16,325 nucleotides of DNA from SH-MAG3 sp035461245 (GCA_035461245.1 DATHVP010000043.1:1-16325), one strand, 5' to 3'. Counted from the stretch's first letter, positions 1 to 8,116 are shown. Notes: generated from the sequence alone by a model not told the origin. Program-made: numbers and translations.

Positions 1-822
1 TACGTGGTGAGCAGCCACTTCGACTCGGTGGAGCGGGGTCCGGGCGCGGACGACAACACCAGCGGCACGGCGGCACTGCTGGAGGCGGCCCGCGTGCTGG
101 CCACGCGCCCGCAGCCGGCCACCATCCACTTCGCCTTCTTCACGGGGGAGGAGGCAGGGCTGCTGGGCGCCCGTGAGTACGTGCGCAGGGCGGTGGAGAA
201 CGGCGACCAGCTCGTCGGCGCGCTGAACAATGACATGATCGGTTTCGCCAATGACCAGCGCCTGGACAACACCATCCGCTACAGCAATGACGGCATCCGC
301 GACATCCAGCACGCGGCGGCGTTCCTGTTCACGGACCTGATCACCTACGACGCGAAGTACTACCGCAACACGGACGCCCACGCCTACTACGAGGCGTATG
401 GTGACATCGTCGGCGGCATTGGCAGCTACCCCATCCTGGGCAACCCGCACTACCACCAGACCCACGACGTGCTGGAGACCATCAACCACCAGCTCGTGGC
501 GGAGGTCTCGAAGACCACGGTGGCGACGCTCATGCAGCTCGCCAACCGCCCCTCGCGGCCGAAGCTGGCGGGGGCGCGGCCCATGGGAACGGCGGAGGTG
601 GAGGTGAGCTGGGAGCGGCTGCCGGAGTCGGACATCACCGGTTATACGGTGCGTGTGGTGGACACTGAAGGGAACGAGGTGAGCACCCGCACGGTGGGCG
701 CGAATGAGGCGCATGTCGCACGGGTCCCATACCGCCCCGGCCAGACCGTGGAGATCTGGGCAGTCAGTCCCGGAGGCCGGAGCTGGGACGCCGCACGAGT
801 GACACCTGAACAGTTGCGCTGA
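1..822 (+). CDS. M28 family zinc metallopeptidase, 5' end cut by window edge
   Basis: This is the C-terminal part of a co-catalytic zinc aminopeptidase (family M28). The reading frame is open back to base 1, so the true start lies outside the window; the GTG at 4 is only an internal valine codon. The metal and catalytic motifs of M28 are visible in order: SSHFDS (His ligand), PGADDNTSG (bridging Asp), TGEEAGLLG (the Glu-Glu pair with the general base), NNDMIG (Asp ligand) and HYHQTHD (His ligand). After about residue 185 a domain of some 80 residues (EVEVSWERLPESDITGYTVR onward) looks like a fibronectin type III or similar beta-sandwich, a common C-terminal addition in secreted M28 peptidases. 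The family removes N-terminal residues from peptides, usually in the periplasm or outside the cell. The signal peptide cannot be seen here. The exact substrate is unknown. The next gene on the same strand is an exported asparaginase-family hydrolase. Confidence 0.93.
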   Translation, partial: YVVSSHFDSVERGPGADDNTSGTAALLEAARVLATRPQPATIHFAFFTGEEAGLLGAREYVRRAVENGDQLVGALNNDMIGFANDQRLDNTIRYSNDGIRDIQHAAAFLFTDLITYDAKYYRNTDAHAYYEAYGDIVGGIGSYPILGNPHYHQTHDVLETINHQLVAEVSKTTVATLMQLANRPSRPKLAGARPMGTAEVEVSWERLPESDITGYTVRVVDTEGNEVSTRTVGANEAHVARVPYRPGQTVEIWAVSPGGRSWDAARVTPEQLR

Positions 823-841
823 CCGCCCTGCTGAAGGGCGG
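823..841 (+). terminator. stem-loop directly after the M28 peptidase stop
   Basis: A perfect 7-bp inverted repeat (CCGCCCT / AGGGCGG) with a 5-nt loop GCTGA begins one base after the TGA stop. No run of T follows, so it may be a pausing or 3'-end-protecting hairpin rather than a complete intrinsic terminator. Confidence 0.5.
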
Positions 842-868
842 AGCGCAGACCTGGCGCTGATCAGTGCG

Positions 869-891
869 CGGATCTTTGCTCGGATCTTTGC
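869..891. repeat. tandem 11-nt direct repeat in the asparaginase leader
   Basis: CGGATCTTTGC occurs twice, at 869-879 and 881-891, with a period of 12 nt, about 30 bases before the preferred start codon of the asparaginase-family gene. Two copies about one helix turn apart could be a protein-binding site. No known operator is recognised. Confidence 0.4.
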
Positions 892-920
892 GCGGACAAC
901 CTTACCATGAAGGGGGACCG

Positions 921-2054
921 ATGGATCGTCGGGGTTTCGTTCGTACCGCAGCCGCCGGGGTCGGCGCAGCGGCCGTGCCGGCGGCGTTGCATGGGACTGG
1001 GGGGACCGGGGAGGAGACGGTGGCTGCCGCGCCTTATGTCCGGCGCACGCGCGTTGCCCGGCCGGTGGTGATCTCCGATGTGACCGGCTACGACTCGCGC
1101 AACAACGGCCCCATGAACGCGCTGGAGATGGCGTACTCCCGCATCGTCGCCGGTGACGACGTGCTGGACGCCCTCATTGCCGGCGTCAATATCCCGGAGC
1201 TGGACCCCGAGGAGACGGGCGTGGGTTTCGGCGGCCTGCCCAACGGCGACGGCGTGGTGCAACTGGACGCGTGCTGCATGCACGGCCCGCGCAGGCGTGC
1301 GGGCGGCGTGGCGAGCATCGAGGGGGTGCGCACGCCGTCGAAGGTGGCGCAGGCGGTCATGGACCTGACGGACCACCACCTGCTCGTGGGGCAGGGTGCC
1401 CGGGACTTTGCCCGTCAGCTCGGCTTCGACATCGAGGATGACCTGAACACGGAACGATCCCGGCGCCTGTGGCTGGAATGGAAGCGTCGCACGGATCCGT
1501 CACGGTGGCTGGACCCGTCGCAGCGGGCGCAGGCCTCACTGGACGCGGGCTGGAGCATGGTGCAGGACGGGCTCATCCCCGAGCACAGCTTCTACGGCAC
1601 CATCAACCTGGACGGCGTCAACGCCAATGGCGACATCTGCGGCGTCACCACCACCAGCGGCCTGGCATGGAAGATCCCTGGTCGCGTGGGTGACTCGCCC
1701 ATCCTGGGCGCGGGCCTGTACGTGGATAACGACGTGGGCGCAGCCGGCTCCACCGGCCGGGGCGAGGCGAACCTGTACAACCTTACGTCGTTCCTCATCG
1801 TGGAGAACATGCGCCGGGGCATGAGCCCGAAGGACGCGTGCATGGAGGGACTGCGTCGGATACGCGCGAACACGGTGGAACGGCGGCTGCTGAACGACAG
1901 CGGTAATCCGTCCTTCAACATCCGGTTCTTCGCGCTGAACAAGGCGGGCGACTACGCCGGCTGCTCCATGTACGCCACGGGCGAGGCGCAGTACGGCGTG
2001 TGCACGGAGAACGGCGCCGAACTGCTGCCGCTGGAGCCGCTGCTGGAGGCCTGA
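921..2054 (+). CDS. N4-(beta-N-acetylglucosaminyl)-L-asparaginase family Ntn hydrolase, Tat-exported
   Basis: A 377-residue precursor of the glycosylasparaginase / type-2 asparaginase family. Members self-cleave before a threonine that becomes the N-terminal nucleophile and then hydrolyse the GlcNAc-Asn bond or related beta-aspartyl amides. Ungapped comparison with remembered family sequences places the nucleophile at Thr227 in the motif YGTINLD. It is followed by GVTTTSG, the substrate-binding GRVGDSP, GAGLYVDN and TGRGE. This gives an alpha chain of residues 1-226 and a beta chain of 227-377. The N-terminus MDRRGFVRTAAAG carries a twin-arginine motif and a hydrophobic stretch, so Tat export to the periplasm is expected. 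ATG 921 is preferred over GTG 864 because AGGGGG lies just upstream (911-916) and the Tat signal starts there. Isoaspartyl peptidase or plain asparaginase activity remains possible. The upstream M28 peptidase suggests a joint role in peptide or glycopeptide breakdown, which is inference. Confidence 0.93.
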   Translation: MDRRGFVRTAAAGVGAAAVPAALHGTGGTGEETVAAAPYVRRTRVARPVVISDVTGYDSRNNGPMNALEMAYSRIVAGDDVLDALIAGVNIPELDPEETGVGFGGLPNGDGVVQLDACCMHGPRRRAGGVASIEGVRTPSKVAQAVMDLTDHHLLVGQGARDFARQLGFDIEDDLNTERSRRLWLEWKRRTDPSRWLDPSQRAQASLDAGWSMVQDGLIPEHSFYGTINLDGVNANGDICGVTTTSGLAWKIPGRVGDSPILGAGLYVDNDVGAAGSTGRGEANLYNLTSFLIVENMRRGMSPKDACMEGLRRIRANTVERRLLNDSGNPSFNIRFFALNKAGDYAGCSMYATGEAQYGVCTENGAELLPLEPLLEA

Positions 2055-2093
2055 CGGCGCCGGGTGCGCAGCGCCTGCCGATTCCCCGGATCG

Positions 2094-2324
2094 TCACGGC
2101 GGCGGCTGTCCTGGCGCCGGGTCGGTGGCTGGCGGATTGCCGGCCGGCGGGGTGGCAGGCATCGTCTGCTCGACGCCCTGCTGGTCGGTGACGCCGGCAG
2201 GCGGCGCCCCTGCGCGCATCCACCAGATGATGCCGAACGTCACCACCGCCAGCACGACCAGCCCGATGATCCAGCCCCACGGGGTGCCGCCAGTTTCTCG
2301 CTGTGTGTTCCGGAGTGTCGCCAT
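2094..2324 (-). CDS. small single-pass membrane protein with Pro-rich tail
   Basis: A 76-residue hypothetical protein. A short polar N-terminus is followed by one strongly hydrophobic segment at about residues 16-35 (WGWIIGLVVLAVVTFGIIWW). A tail rich in Pro, Ala and Gly follows and ends in PGQPPP. A single-pass inner-membrane protein with its tail in the periplasm is the likely topology. ATG 2324 is chosen over ATG 2330 because the AGGA of the ribosome-binding site lies 8 nt from the former and only 2 nt from the latter. The gene converges on the asparaginase gene and diverges from the outer-membrane protein gene. No family is recognised. Such proteins sometimes act as envelope spacers or as assembly partners, but nothing in the sequence shows this. 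Confidence 0.7.
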   Translation of the reverse strand: MATLRNTQRETGGTPWGWIIGLVVLAVVTFGIIWWMRAGAPPAGVTDQQGVEQTMPATPPAGNPPATDPAPGQPPP

Positions 2325-2403
2325 TGTCATTGTCCTGAATCGGTACCTGTAGTTGGCGGGGTCTTACGCAACTGATGGACCGCGCCCCCGGTAGCAGGAA
2401 ACA

Positions 2404-2433
2404 ATGACTGGCCTGCGGCCGTACCAGTATCAT
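2404..2433 (+). promoter_or_regulatory. candidate sigma-70-type promoter for the outer-membrane protein gene
   Basis: ATGACT (2404-2409, four of six matches to TTGACA) is separated by 18 nt from TATCAT (2428-2433, five of six matches to TATAAT). This would start transcription near 2440, some 24 nt before the preferred ATG at 2464. It sits in the 139-bp divergent gap shared with the small membrane protein gene. It was found by eye, and the host's promoter consensus is not known. Confidence 0.35.
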
Positions 2434-2463
2434 CCGGACACATCCCCCTGCACCGGGAGCACC

Positions 2464-4761
2464 ATGTCGCCCTTGCGACCCTCGACGCCGTCCTCATCCG
2501 GCCTGGCCACCCTGCTGGCCTTGCTGGCGCTTCCCGTCCTGGTCCTGCTGTGCCTGCCCGCCGGTGCATCCGGCCAGGCCGTTGGCGACGAGGCGCTGCC
2601 AGTGCTGCCGGCGGACGCGTACGCCGACGCCCTTGCCCGGGACCTCGTGCGGCAGGCGCGGATCCGGCGGACCGTGGTGGACCGGCGCATCGAGGCGTAC
2701 GAGACGACGGTGACGGAACGCATCTCGGCGGGCCTCGGCCTGGGCTTCGGCGAACGGCTGCTGTACCGGCGGGAGACGGCGTCGCGGGTGAGCTGGACGC
2801 CGGACACGGTGCGCATCGACGTGCTGGGCGCCCGGGAGGTGCTGCCGCCGGTGAATGCCGGGATCCAGGTGCCGTCGGGACTGGCCGGCTCCATGCCCAG
2901 CATGGTGTTCGACCCGGTGGACTCTGAGATGCTGCTGCGGCTGGAGAACACGTCGCTGCGGCACCCGCTGGCCACGGGCAGCGAAGCGCACTACCGGTTC
3001 GCCGCAGGCGACAGCACGCTGATCCGGCTGCCGGACGGCCGCAGTGTGCACCTGCGGGAGCTACGCATCACGCCCCGGCGCCCGGACCCGGACCTCATCG
3101 CCGGCTCCTTCTGGCTGGACATGGAGACCCACGCCGTAGTGCAGGCGTATTTCCGGCTGGCCCGTGGCCTCGATTCCCGCCGCGACGATTGGGACGTGCC
3201 GCTGGTCACGGCCCGGGCGGAGCTGGACTACATCGCCATTGACTACGGCCTCTGGGAGCTGCGCTGGTGGCTGCCCCGCAGTGTAGCCGCGCGGGGCGTT
3301 TTTCAGCTGGGCCGGGTGCGCATGCCCCTGAACTTCGAGCGCAGCTACGCCGACTACGACGTGCGTGGTGCGTTCGTGGACCTGGCCACGCTGCCGGAGC
3401 AGCCCGGCGAGATCCCGCCGCGCCCGTGCCGGCCGCGGGTCTCCATGCAGGTGCAGGCCAATGTCGGCCGGGCGGACACGGCGGCCATTCGCAGTGCCGG
3501 CCGTGTGGACACGCTCCAGGCGGTGCGCGTGCGGACGGCGGAGGAGCGGCGCGCCGCCCGCGAGGGCGCCGTCGTCGAGCCGGACAGTGCCGACGACGGC
3601 TGCGACCGTGTCTTCATCGTGACCCAGCCGTCAGAGGATTCGCTGCTGGACAGCCGCTACCTCCCCGGCGACATCTACGCCGGCACGTCACCGGTGCTGC
3701 CGCCGGGCGAGCTGGAGGCGCTGGCTGAGCGCGTGCGCCGCATCCCGCAGGCGCCCTGGCACCTGGCCAGACCGCGGGTCTCGTTCGGCGTGCGGGACGG
3801 GCTGACCCGCTACAACCGTGTGGAAGGCCTCTCCATAGGTGTGCGCCCACGCCTGGACCTGGGCCGGGCCGCGGTGGACGGCGAGTTCCGCGTGGGCACT
3901 GCCTCCGGTGAGGTGGGCGCCGGCCTGGGCCTGACGCTGCGCGGCGCCAGGGTCGAGTCCCGGGTAGGGGGCTACAGGCGGCTGGACGTGTCGGACCCGG
4001 CCCGTGACCCGTTCGGCCTGGCGAACTCGTTCAGCGCCTTCGTGCTGGGCCGGGACGAGGCCGACTACTTCCGCGCCACGGGTGCGGAGCTGGCATTCCG
4101 TCCGGCTGACGTCCACCCCCAGTGGTGGGACGTCCGGCTCTTCGCCGAGCGGCAGCAGGCCGTGGCCACCGAAATCGACTTCCACGTGCGACGTCTGGCT
4201 GACGACCAGCGCACGTTCCGGCCGAACCCACCGGCCGACGCCGCGGACCAGGCGGGCGCCACGCTGCGGCTGCGGGCGGCAGGGCAGGGCAGCGTGGCGG
4301 CACCGCGCTGGGCGGCGGAGCTGGAACTGCATGGCGAAACGGGTGACTTCACCTTCGCCCGCCCACTGCTGCGGGTCCGGACGGCGCTGCCGCTGGCGGC
4401 TCGGTGGTCCGCCGGTGTCGAGGCCGCCGCCGGGACGACTGTCGGCGACGCGCCACTTCAGCGGGCCTGGCGCGTGGGCGGCGCGCCCACCATCCGCGGT
4501 CATGACTATGGCGCCGCCTCAGGCGAGATGTTCTGGACCGGTCGGCTGGAGCTCGGCCGCGGCCTGCCCTTCGCCCGGCTGGTCGTCTTTGGCGACGTCG
4601 GCTGGGCTGGCGACACCGGCGACCTCTGGTCCGCGCGGCCCCTTCACGCCGCCGGCATCGGGCTCAGCATCCTGGACGGGATCCTCCGCGTGGACCTGGC
4701 CCGCGGCGCTCGCGGCAGTGGTGGCTGGCGCCTCCATTTCCGGACTGACGGCGTGCTCTGA
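2464..4761 (+). CDS. outer-membrane protein with DUF5686-like N-terminus and Omp85-like C-terminal barrel
   Basis: A 765-residue exported protein. Residues 1 to about 34 form a Sec signal peptide with a long hydrophobic core ending near GASGQA. Residues of about 35-330 form a soluble, probably periplasmic domain containing TPRRPDPDLIAGSFWLD and an LRWWLPR stretch. A charged linker follows. From about residue 437 (RYNRVEGL motif) the sequence turns into alternating beta strands. The end carries RVGGAPTIRGHDY (about residues 670-682), which resembles the (V/I)RG(F/Y) loop-6 motif of Omp85/BamA/TamA barrels. ATG 2464 is chosen because GGGAG precedes it by 4 nt and the signal peptide starts there; the in-frame ATG 2404 would add 20 polar residues. 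The last residue is Leu, not the usual aromatic one. No POTRA repeats were recognised. It may move or assemble material at the outer membrane, but the function is unknown. Confidence 0.85.
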   Translation: MSPLRPSTPSSSGLATLLALLALPVLVLLCLPAGASGQAVGDEALPVLPADAYADALARDLVRQARIRRTVVDRRIEAYETTVTERISAGLGLGFGERLLYRRETASRVSWTPDTVRIDVLGAREVLPPVNAGIQVPSGLAGSMPSMVFDPVDSEMLLRLENTSLRHPLATGSEAHYRFAAGDSTLIRLPDGRSVHLRELRITPRRPDPDLIAGSFWLDMETHAVVQAYFRLARGLDSRRDDWDVPLVTARAELDYIAIDYGLWELRWWLPRSVAARGVFQLGRVRMPLNFERSYADYDVRGAFVDLATLPEQPGEIPPRPCRPRVSMQVQANVGRADTAAIRSAGRVDTLQAVRVRTAEERRAAREGAVVEPDSADDGCDRVFIVTQPSEDSLLDSRYLPGDIYAGTSPVLPPGELEALAERVRRIPQAPWHLARPRVSFGVRDGLTRYNRVEGLSIGVRPRLDLGRAAVDGEFRVGTASGEVGAGLGLTLRGARVESRVGGYRRLDVSDPARDPFGLANSFSAFVLGRDEADYFRATGAELAFRPADVHPQWWDVRLFAERQQAVATEIDFHVRRLADDQRTFRPNPPADAADQAGATLRLRAAGQGSVAAPRWAAELELHGETGDFTFARPLLRVRTALPLAARWSAGVEAAAGTTVGDAPLQRAWRVGGAPTIRGHDYGAASGEMFWTGRLELGRGLPFARLVVFGDVGWAGDTGDLWSARPLHAAGIGLSILDGILRVDLARGARGSGGWRLHFRTDGVL

Positions 4762-4810
4762 GCGGGGCCATGTCTATCCGAAGCGGACAACGCCAGCTGA
4801 ACCTGTCCCA

Positions 4811-4835
4811 GGCCGCTCGTATCAGGGACGAGGCC
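4811..4835. terminator. imperfect hairpin between convergent genes
   Basis: GGCC(GC)TCGT pairs with ACGAGGCC around a 7-nt loop, with a 2-nt bulge in the left arm. It lies in the 93-bp gap between the outer-membrane protein gene and the ABC permease gene, which converge, so it could end transcription from either side. There is no T-run. Confidence 0.3.
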
Positions 4836-4854
4836 GGGCGCATCGGTCGGCGGC

Positions 4855-6579
4855 TTACTGGATGAGCCCTGCCATGACCGGATCCGTCCGGTCGTACAGG
4901 CGGCCCAGCCACCGGATGAGCAGCCAGCACTCGGCGGCGATGGCCGCGGCCAGGGTCAGCCCCGCCACCCCGGCGGCGACCGTGCGCGACAGCGCCAGCA
5001 GCGCGCCACCGGCGGCGCCCGCCACCAGCACCGGCGGAACCAGCGCCAGCACCAGCAGGATGAGGGTGCCCACCAGTGTCACCATGTTCTGGCCGATGGA
5101 CTCGACACCGCCGGCGTCCTGGCTGCCCACGCGGATCCAGCCGGGATAGAGCAGGGCCAGGGCGTTGTGGGTGATGACGCCCAGGGCCGTCAGCGGCGGC
5201 AGCAGCAGCGGCGCGGCGATGAGGGCCAGGACGGCATGGCCCGGTCCCAGCGTGCCGGCAACGGCGAGGAGCAGGATGCCGACGGTTACGAAGGCAAGCT
5301 GCATGATGACGACGACGGTGGCTGACGCCGCCACCTCCGCTGCGACGACGTCGCGTCCGGGGACCGGCAGCGTCCGCAGCGCTGCCAGGAAGCCCAGGTC
5401 CAGGCGCAGGTCGTTGCGGACGGCGAACGGCCCGCCCACCGTCACCAGGGCGGCCAGCACGAGCAGGGCAGCGCCCGTGTTGCGGACCATGACGAGCGGG
5501 GAACTGGCGCCGAGGATGGCCGGTGCCGCCACGACCGCCACACCCGCCAGGAGCAGGAGCACCGTCAGCGGGCGCACCAGGCGTTGCACGTACAGCACGT
5601 TCTTCCAGTAGATGGCATACGCCGCCGGTCCCGTGGCCGGCAGCGGCAGCAGCGCGGCGGAGGGCCTGCGATCCCGCCGGACGAATGCAGCGCGGGCCAT
5701 GCCGCCGGCGCGCATGGCGGAGACCCGCTCCGCCCGCTCGGCGCCGGCCGACGCGGCGGCTTCCTCGAAGGCGGCATCGGTGCGCTGGACCCAGATGAAG
5801 TGGGCGGCGAGGGCCAGGAGTGCCGGCAGGAACGACGTCGCCCATTCGGAAGCCGACGTCGCAACCACCGGGTTCATGACCAGCCGGAACGGCGCCAGCG
5901 CCAGCCAGGGGAGTGGCTCGTCCATGAGCTCGATGACGCGCCCGGCGGCGGCACCCAGGCCCTGGGCGCGGATATCGCCGACGGCCTGCCACACCGCCCA
6001 TGCCACGCCTGTGAATGCCACGGCAAACAGCAGCGCCGGCAGCCAGACCCGGCGGATGCCCTGGCGGCCCTGTTCGCTGGCAGCGGCATGGACGAGGGAC
6101 GCGGCGATCTGGTGCTGGTGCAGTGTGGCCAGAAGCGTCCACAGGGACAGGAACCGCAACGGCCACGGCAGCGGCGCGCCCCGGGTCAGCAGCGTGGCGA
6201 GGCCGGCGGAGACCAGGATGGTGGCCTGCGCCTGGAGGATGCGGAACCGGACGAGCTGCGCCCGGGTGATGGGCGCGGGCACCAGCAGGTGCGTCTCGGC
6301 GGGGGACAGAACCAGCGCGTGCCGGTACCCGCCCCACAGCCACCACCACGCCGCCATGAGGCCAATGAACAATGGTCCCAGGCTGCGCGCGGCCTCCATG
6401 TACATCTCGCCAATGGCCGGCTCACCCGGTGCCGCGGCCCAGTCGCCGAAGATGAATACGAAGTAGAGGATGCCTACGAGGGCGGCCACCGCGTAGCGGG
6501 GCGAACGCAGGCGCCGGAGCTGGAGCCGCATCCGGTTGCGGGCCGACACGGCCGCGAACCACAGGAAATGGCGCGTCAC
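4855..6579 (-). CDS. ABC exporter permease, putative ABC_export family
   Basis: A 574-residue integral membrane protein with about 12 hydrophobic segments, for example at residues 31-47, 67-85, 183-203, 340-362, 370-388, 410-440, 447-470 and 495-525. The sequence LSPAETHLLVPAPITRAQL after the second segment resembles the SPAE..LL.PAP.(S/T)R.QL signature I associate with putative ABC exporter permeases. There is no ATPase domain in this protein; its partner is the ATPase gene immediately upstream. The start is GTG 6579, whose bases overlap the ATPase stop codon as GTGA, which implies translational coupling. The substrate is unknown. Lipids, peptides, antibiotics or enzyme export are all possible for this class. 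Several Arg-rich and Glu-rich stretches (about residues 265-300) form a cytoplasmic loop between the two halves of the membrane domain. Confidence 0.85.
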   Translation of the reverse strand: MTRHFLWFAAVSARNRMRLQLRRLRSPRYAVAALVGILYFVFIFGDWAAAPGEPAIGEMYMEAARSLGPLFIGLMAAWWWLWGGYRHALVLSPAETHLLVPAPITRAQLVRFRILQAQATILVSAGLATLLTRGAPLPWPLRFLSLWTLLATLHQHQIAASLVHAAASEQGRQGIRRVWLPALLFAVAFTGVAWAVWQAVGDIRAQGLGAAAGRVIELMDEPLPWLALAPFRLVMNPVVATSASEWATSFLPALLALAAHFIWVQRTDAAFEEAAASAGAERAERVSAMRAGGMARAAFVRRDRRPSAALLPLPATGPAAYAIYWKNVLYVQRLVRPLTVLLLLAGVAVVAAPAILGASSPLVMVRNTGAALLVLAALVTVGGPFAVRNDLRLDLGFLAALRTLPVPGRDVVAAEVAASATVVVIMQLAFVTVGILLLAVAGTLGPGHAVLALIAAPLLLPPLTALGVITHNALALLYPGWIRVGSQDAGGVESIGQNMVTLVGTLILLVLALVPPVLVAGAAGGALLALSRTVAAGVAGLTLAAAIAAECWLLIRWLGRLYDRTDPVMAGLIQ

Positions 6580-7349
6580 GATCCGGTACGGCCTGCTCCG
6601 CCGCGCTCCGTCCCGCCACCGCCGTGCTCCATGGCACCGGTGAGGGCGAGGAACACGTCCTCGAGACCGCGCCCGGCCAGTTCCGGCCGGCTGCCGGCGA
6701 TCTCCGCCACACTGCCGGACGCCACCAGCCGCCCACCGGCGATGACCAGGACCCGGGAGCAGAGTTCCTCCACCAGCCCCAGCAGGTGCGAACTCAGGAT
6801 CACGGCCGTGCCTGCGGCGGCGCGGCCCAGGATCGTCCGCTTCATGCGGCGGATGGCGCCGGGGTCCAGGCCCGTCAGCGGCTCGTCCAGCAGCAGGGCC
6901 TTCGGCTCGTGGAGGAGCCCGCAGGCGATGGCCAGCTTCTGCTTCATGCCGCGGGACAGCTCTGCCGGCAGCGCGTCCGTGCGGTCGGCCAGTGCCAGCT
7001 CTTCCAGCAGCGCCGCGGCCCGTTCGGTTACGTCCGCCACACCGTGGATCCGGCCCATGAAGCGGAGGTGCTCCATGACGGTGAGGTGGGGGAACAGGTG
7101 CGGCTCATCGGGGATGAAGGCCAGTGCGGACTTCGCCGCCAGCGGCTCCGCCTGGATGTCGTGACCGGCGACCAGGACCTGACCGGACGTGGGACGGATG
7201 ATGCCGACGATGCTGCGCAGCGTCGTCGTCTTGCCCGCTCCGTTCGGGCCCACCAGCCCCACCACCTCGCCGGGAGCGACCGTGAAGGACACATCCTGGA
7301 CCGCCACCAGGTCTCCGTAGCGGCGGGTGAGGGACCGGACCTCGATCAT
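6576..7349 (-). CDS. ABC transporter ATP-binding protein (ABC-2 / exporter type)
   Basis: A 257-residue nucleotide-binding protein that would power the permease encoded just downstream. Walker A is GPNGAGKTT (residues 34-42), the Q-loop region is FIPDEPHLF, the signature is LSRGMKQK, Walker B is ALLLDEPLTGLD, and the switch His is in ILSSH. The LSRGMKQK form of the signature is usual in exporter ATPases of the CcmA/NatA/YtrB-like group and not in importers. A Gly-rich tail (residues of about 238-257) follows the core and is probably flexible. The start ATG 7349 overlaps the phosphatase stop as ATGA, and the stop overlaps the permease GTG as GTGA. The three genes are therefore almost certainly one transcript with coupled translation. 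Confidence 0.95.
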   Translation of the reverse strand: MIEVRSLTRRYGDLVAVQDVSFTVAPGEVVGLVGPNGAGKTTTLRSIVGIIRPTSGQVLVAGHDIQAEPLAAKSALAFIPDEPHLFPHLTVMEHLRFMGRIHGVADVTERAAALLEELALADRTDALPAELSRGMKQKLAIACGLLHEPKALLLDEPLTGLDPGAIRRMKRTILGRAAAGTAVILSSHLLGLVEELCSRVLVIAGGRLVASGSVAEIAGSRPELAGRGLEDVFLALTGAMEHGGGGTERGGAGRTGS

Positions 7350-8116
7350 GCTGCGGACGCCTGGGCGAGGACCACGGTAATGTTGTCAGCGCCGCCCCGG
7401 CGGTTCGCCTCCGCCACCAGCGCCGCCGCGAGCTGGTCCAGCGGGAGCGCCACGTCCAGCAGCAGCCGCAGGTCCGCATCGTCCAGCATGGTGGTCACAC
7501 CGTCGGAGCAGAGGAGGAACAGGTCGCCAGATTCGACGTCTGATTCCACGATGTCCGCGGGGCCGGCCTCGTGGGTGCCCAGCACCCGTGTCAGCATGGA
7601 GGACAGCTTGTGGTGCCGGGCCTGAAGCGGTGTTAGGATTCCGGAGTCGACCTGAGTCTGGACCCACGTGTGGTCACGGGTCAGCTGGACCAGCTCGCCC
7701 CTTCGAAAACGATACGCCCGGGAATCTCCGATATGGGCAATCACGCACCGCGGCTCGATGACCAGCGGCGACAGCGCCGTCATCGTCGTGCCCATGCCGT
7801 AGCACTGGCGGTTCGTCGCCGCGTGCTCGAGGATGGCCCGGTTTGCCGCCTCAAAGACGTCGTGCAGCCGACGGCTGAGGGCCGGGACCCGGATCCGCGG
7901 GGACGGCGGCCGCTGGAACGCAGCCTCGAGGGTCTCCACCGCCAGCCTGCTGGCCACATCCCCCGCTGCGTGACCGCCCATGCCGTCGGCCACGGCGCAG
8001 ATCCGCGACGCCGGCGCCACCAGCAGCGCGTCCTCGTTCCGCCGGCGCTGGAGGCCGCGATCTGTCACGCCGTGGGCATGCCAGTCAAACATGCGTCCCG
8101 TTCCGGGCACGACCAT
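7346..8116 (-). CDS. PP2C-family serine/threonine protein phosphatase
   Basis: A 256-residue metal-dependent (Mg/Mn) protein phosphatase of the bacterial Stp/PrpC type, which removes phosphate from Ser/Thr residues in the cytoplasm. The conserved motifs are present in order: RRRNEDALL, VADGMGGHAAGDVAS, GMGTTMTAL, AHIGDSRAYRFRRG followed by LTRDHT, LLCSDGVTTML and GGADNITVVL. All Asp residues that hold the two metal ions are kept, so it should be active. No transmembrane or sensor domain is present. ATG 8116 is preferred because AAGGA lies 5 nt before it; ATG 8122 would abut the AAAGG, and ATG 8092 (MFDW) is a further option that still keeps all motifs. The usual partner, a Ser/Thr kinase or FHA protein, is not in view. 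The gene overlaps an ABC exporter ATPase instead, so it may control export activity. This last point is inference. Confidence 0.92.
   Translation of the reverse strand: MVVPGTGRMFDWHAHGVTDRGLQRRRNEDALLVAPASRICAVADGMGGHAAGDVASRLAVETLEAAFQRPPSPRIRVPALSRRLHDVFEAANRAILEHAATNRQCYGMGTTMTALSPLVIEPRCVIAHIGDSRAYRFRRGELVQLTRDHTWVQTQVDSGILTPLQARHHKLSSMLTRVLGTHEAGPADIVESDVESGDLFLLCSDGVTTMLDDADLRLLLDVALPLDQLAAALVAEANRRGGADNITVVLAQASAA

Noticed and set aside
1581..1610. Apparent loss of the asparaginase nucleophile (HSFYG in place of HDTIG)
   Set aside because: Counting back without gaps from the TTSG motif places the nucleophile at Thr227 in GTIN, so the enzyme keeps it. The first alignment was shifted by three residues.
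5584..7164. Plus-strand open frame of 526 codons opposite the ABC permease and ATPase genes
   Set aside because: It is antisense to two well-supported genes with coupled overlaps, has no domain and a Gly/Arg/Gln-rich shadow composition.
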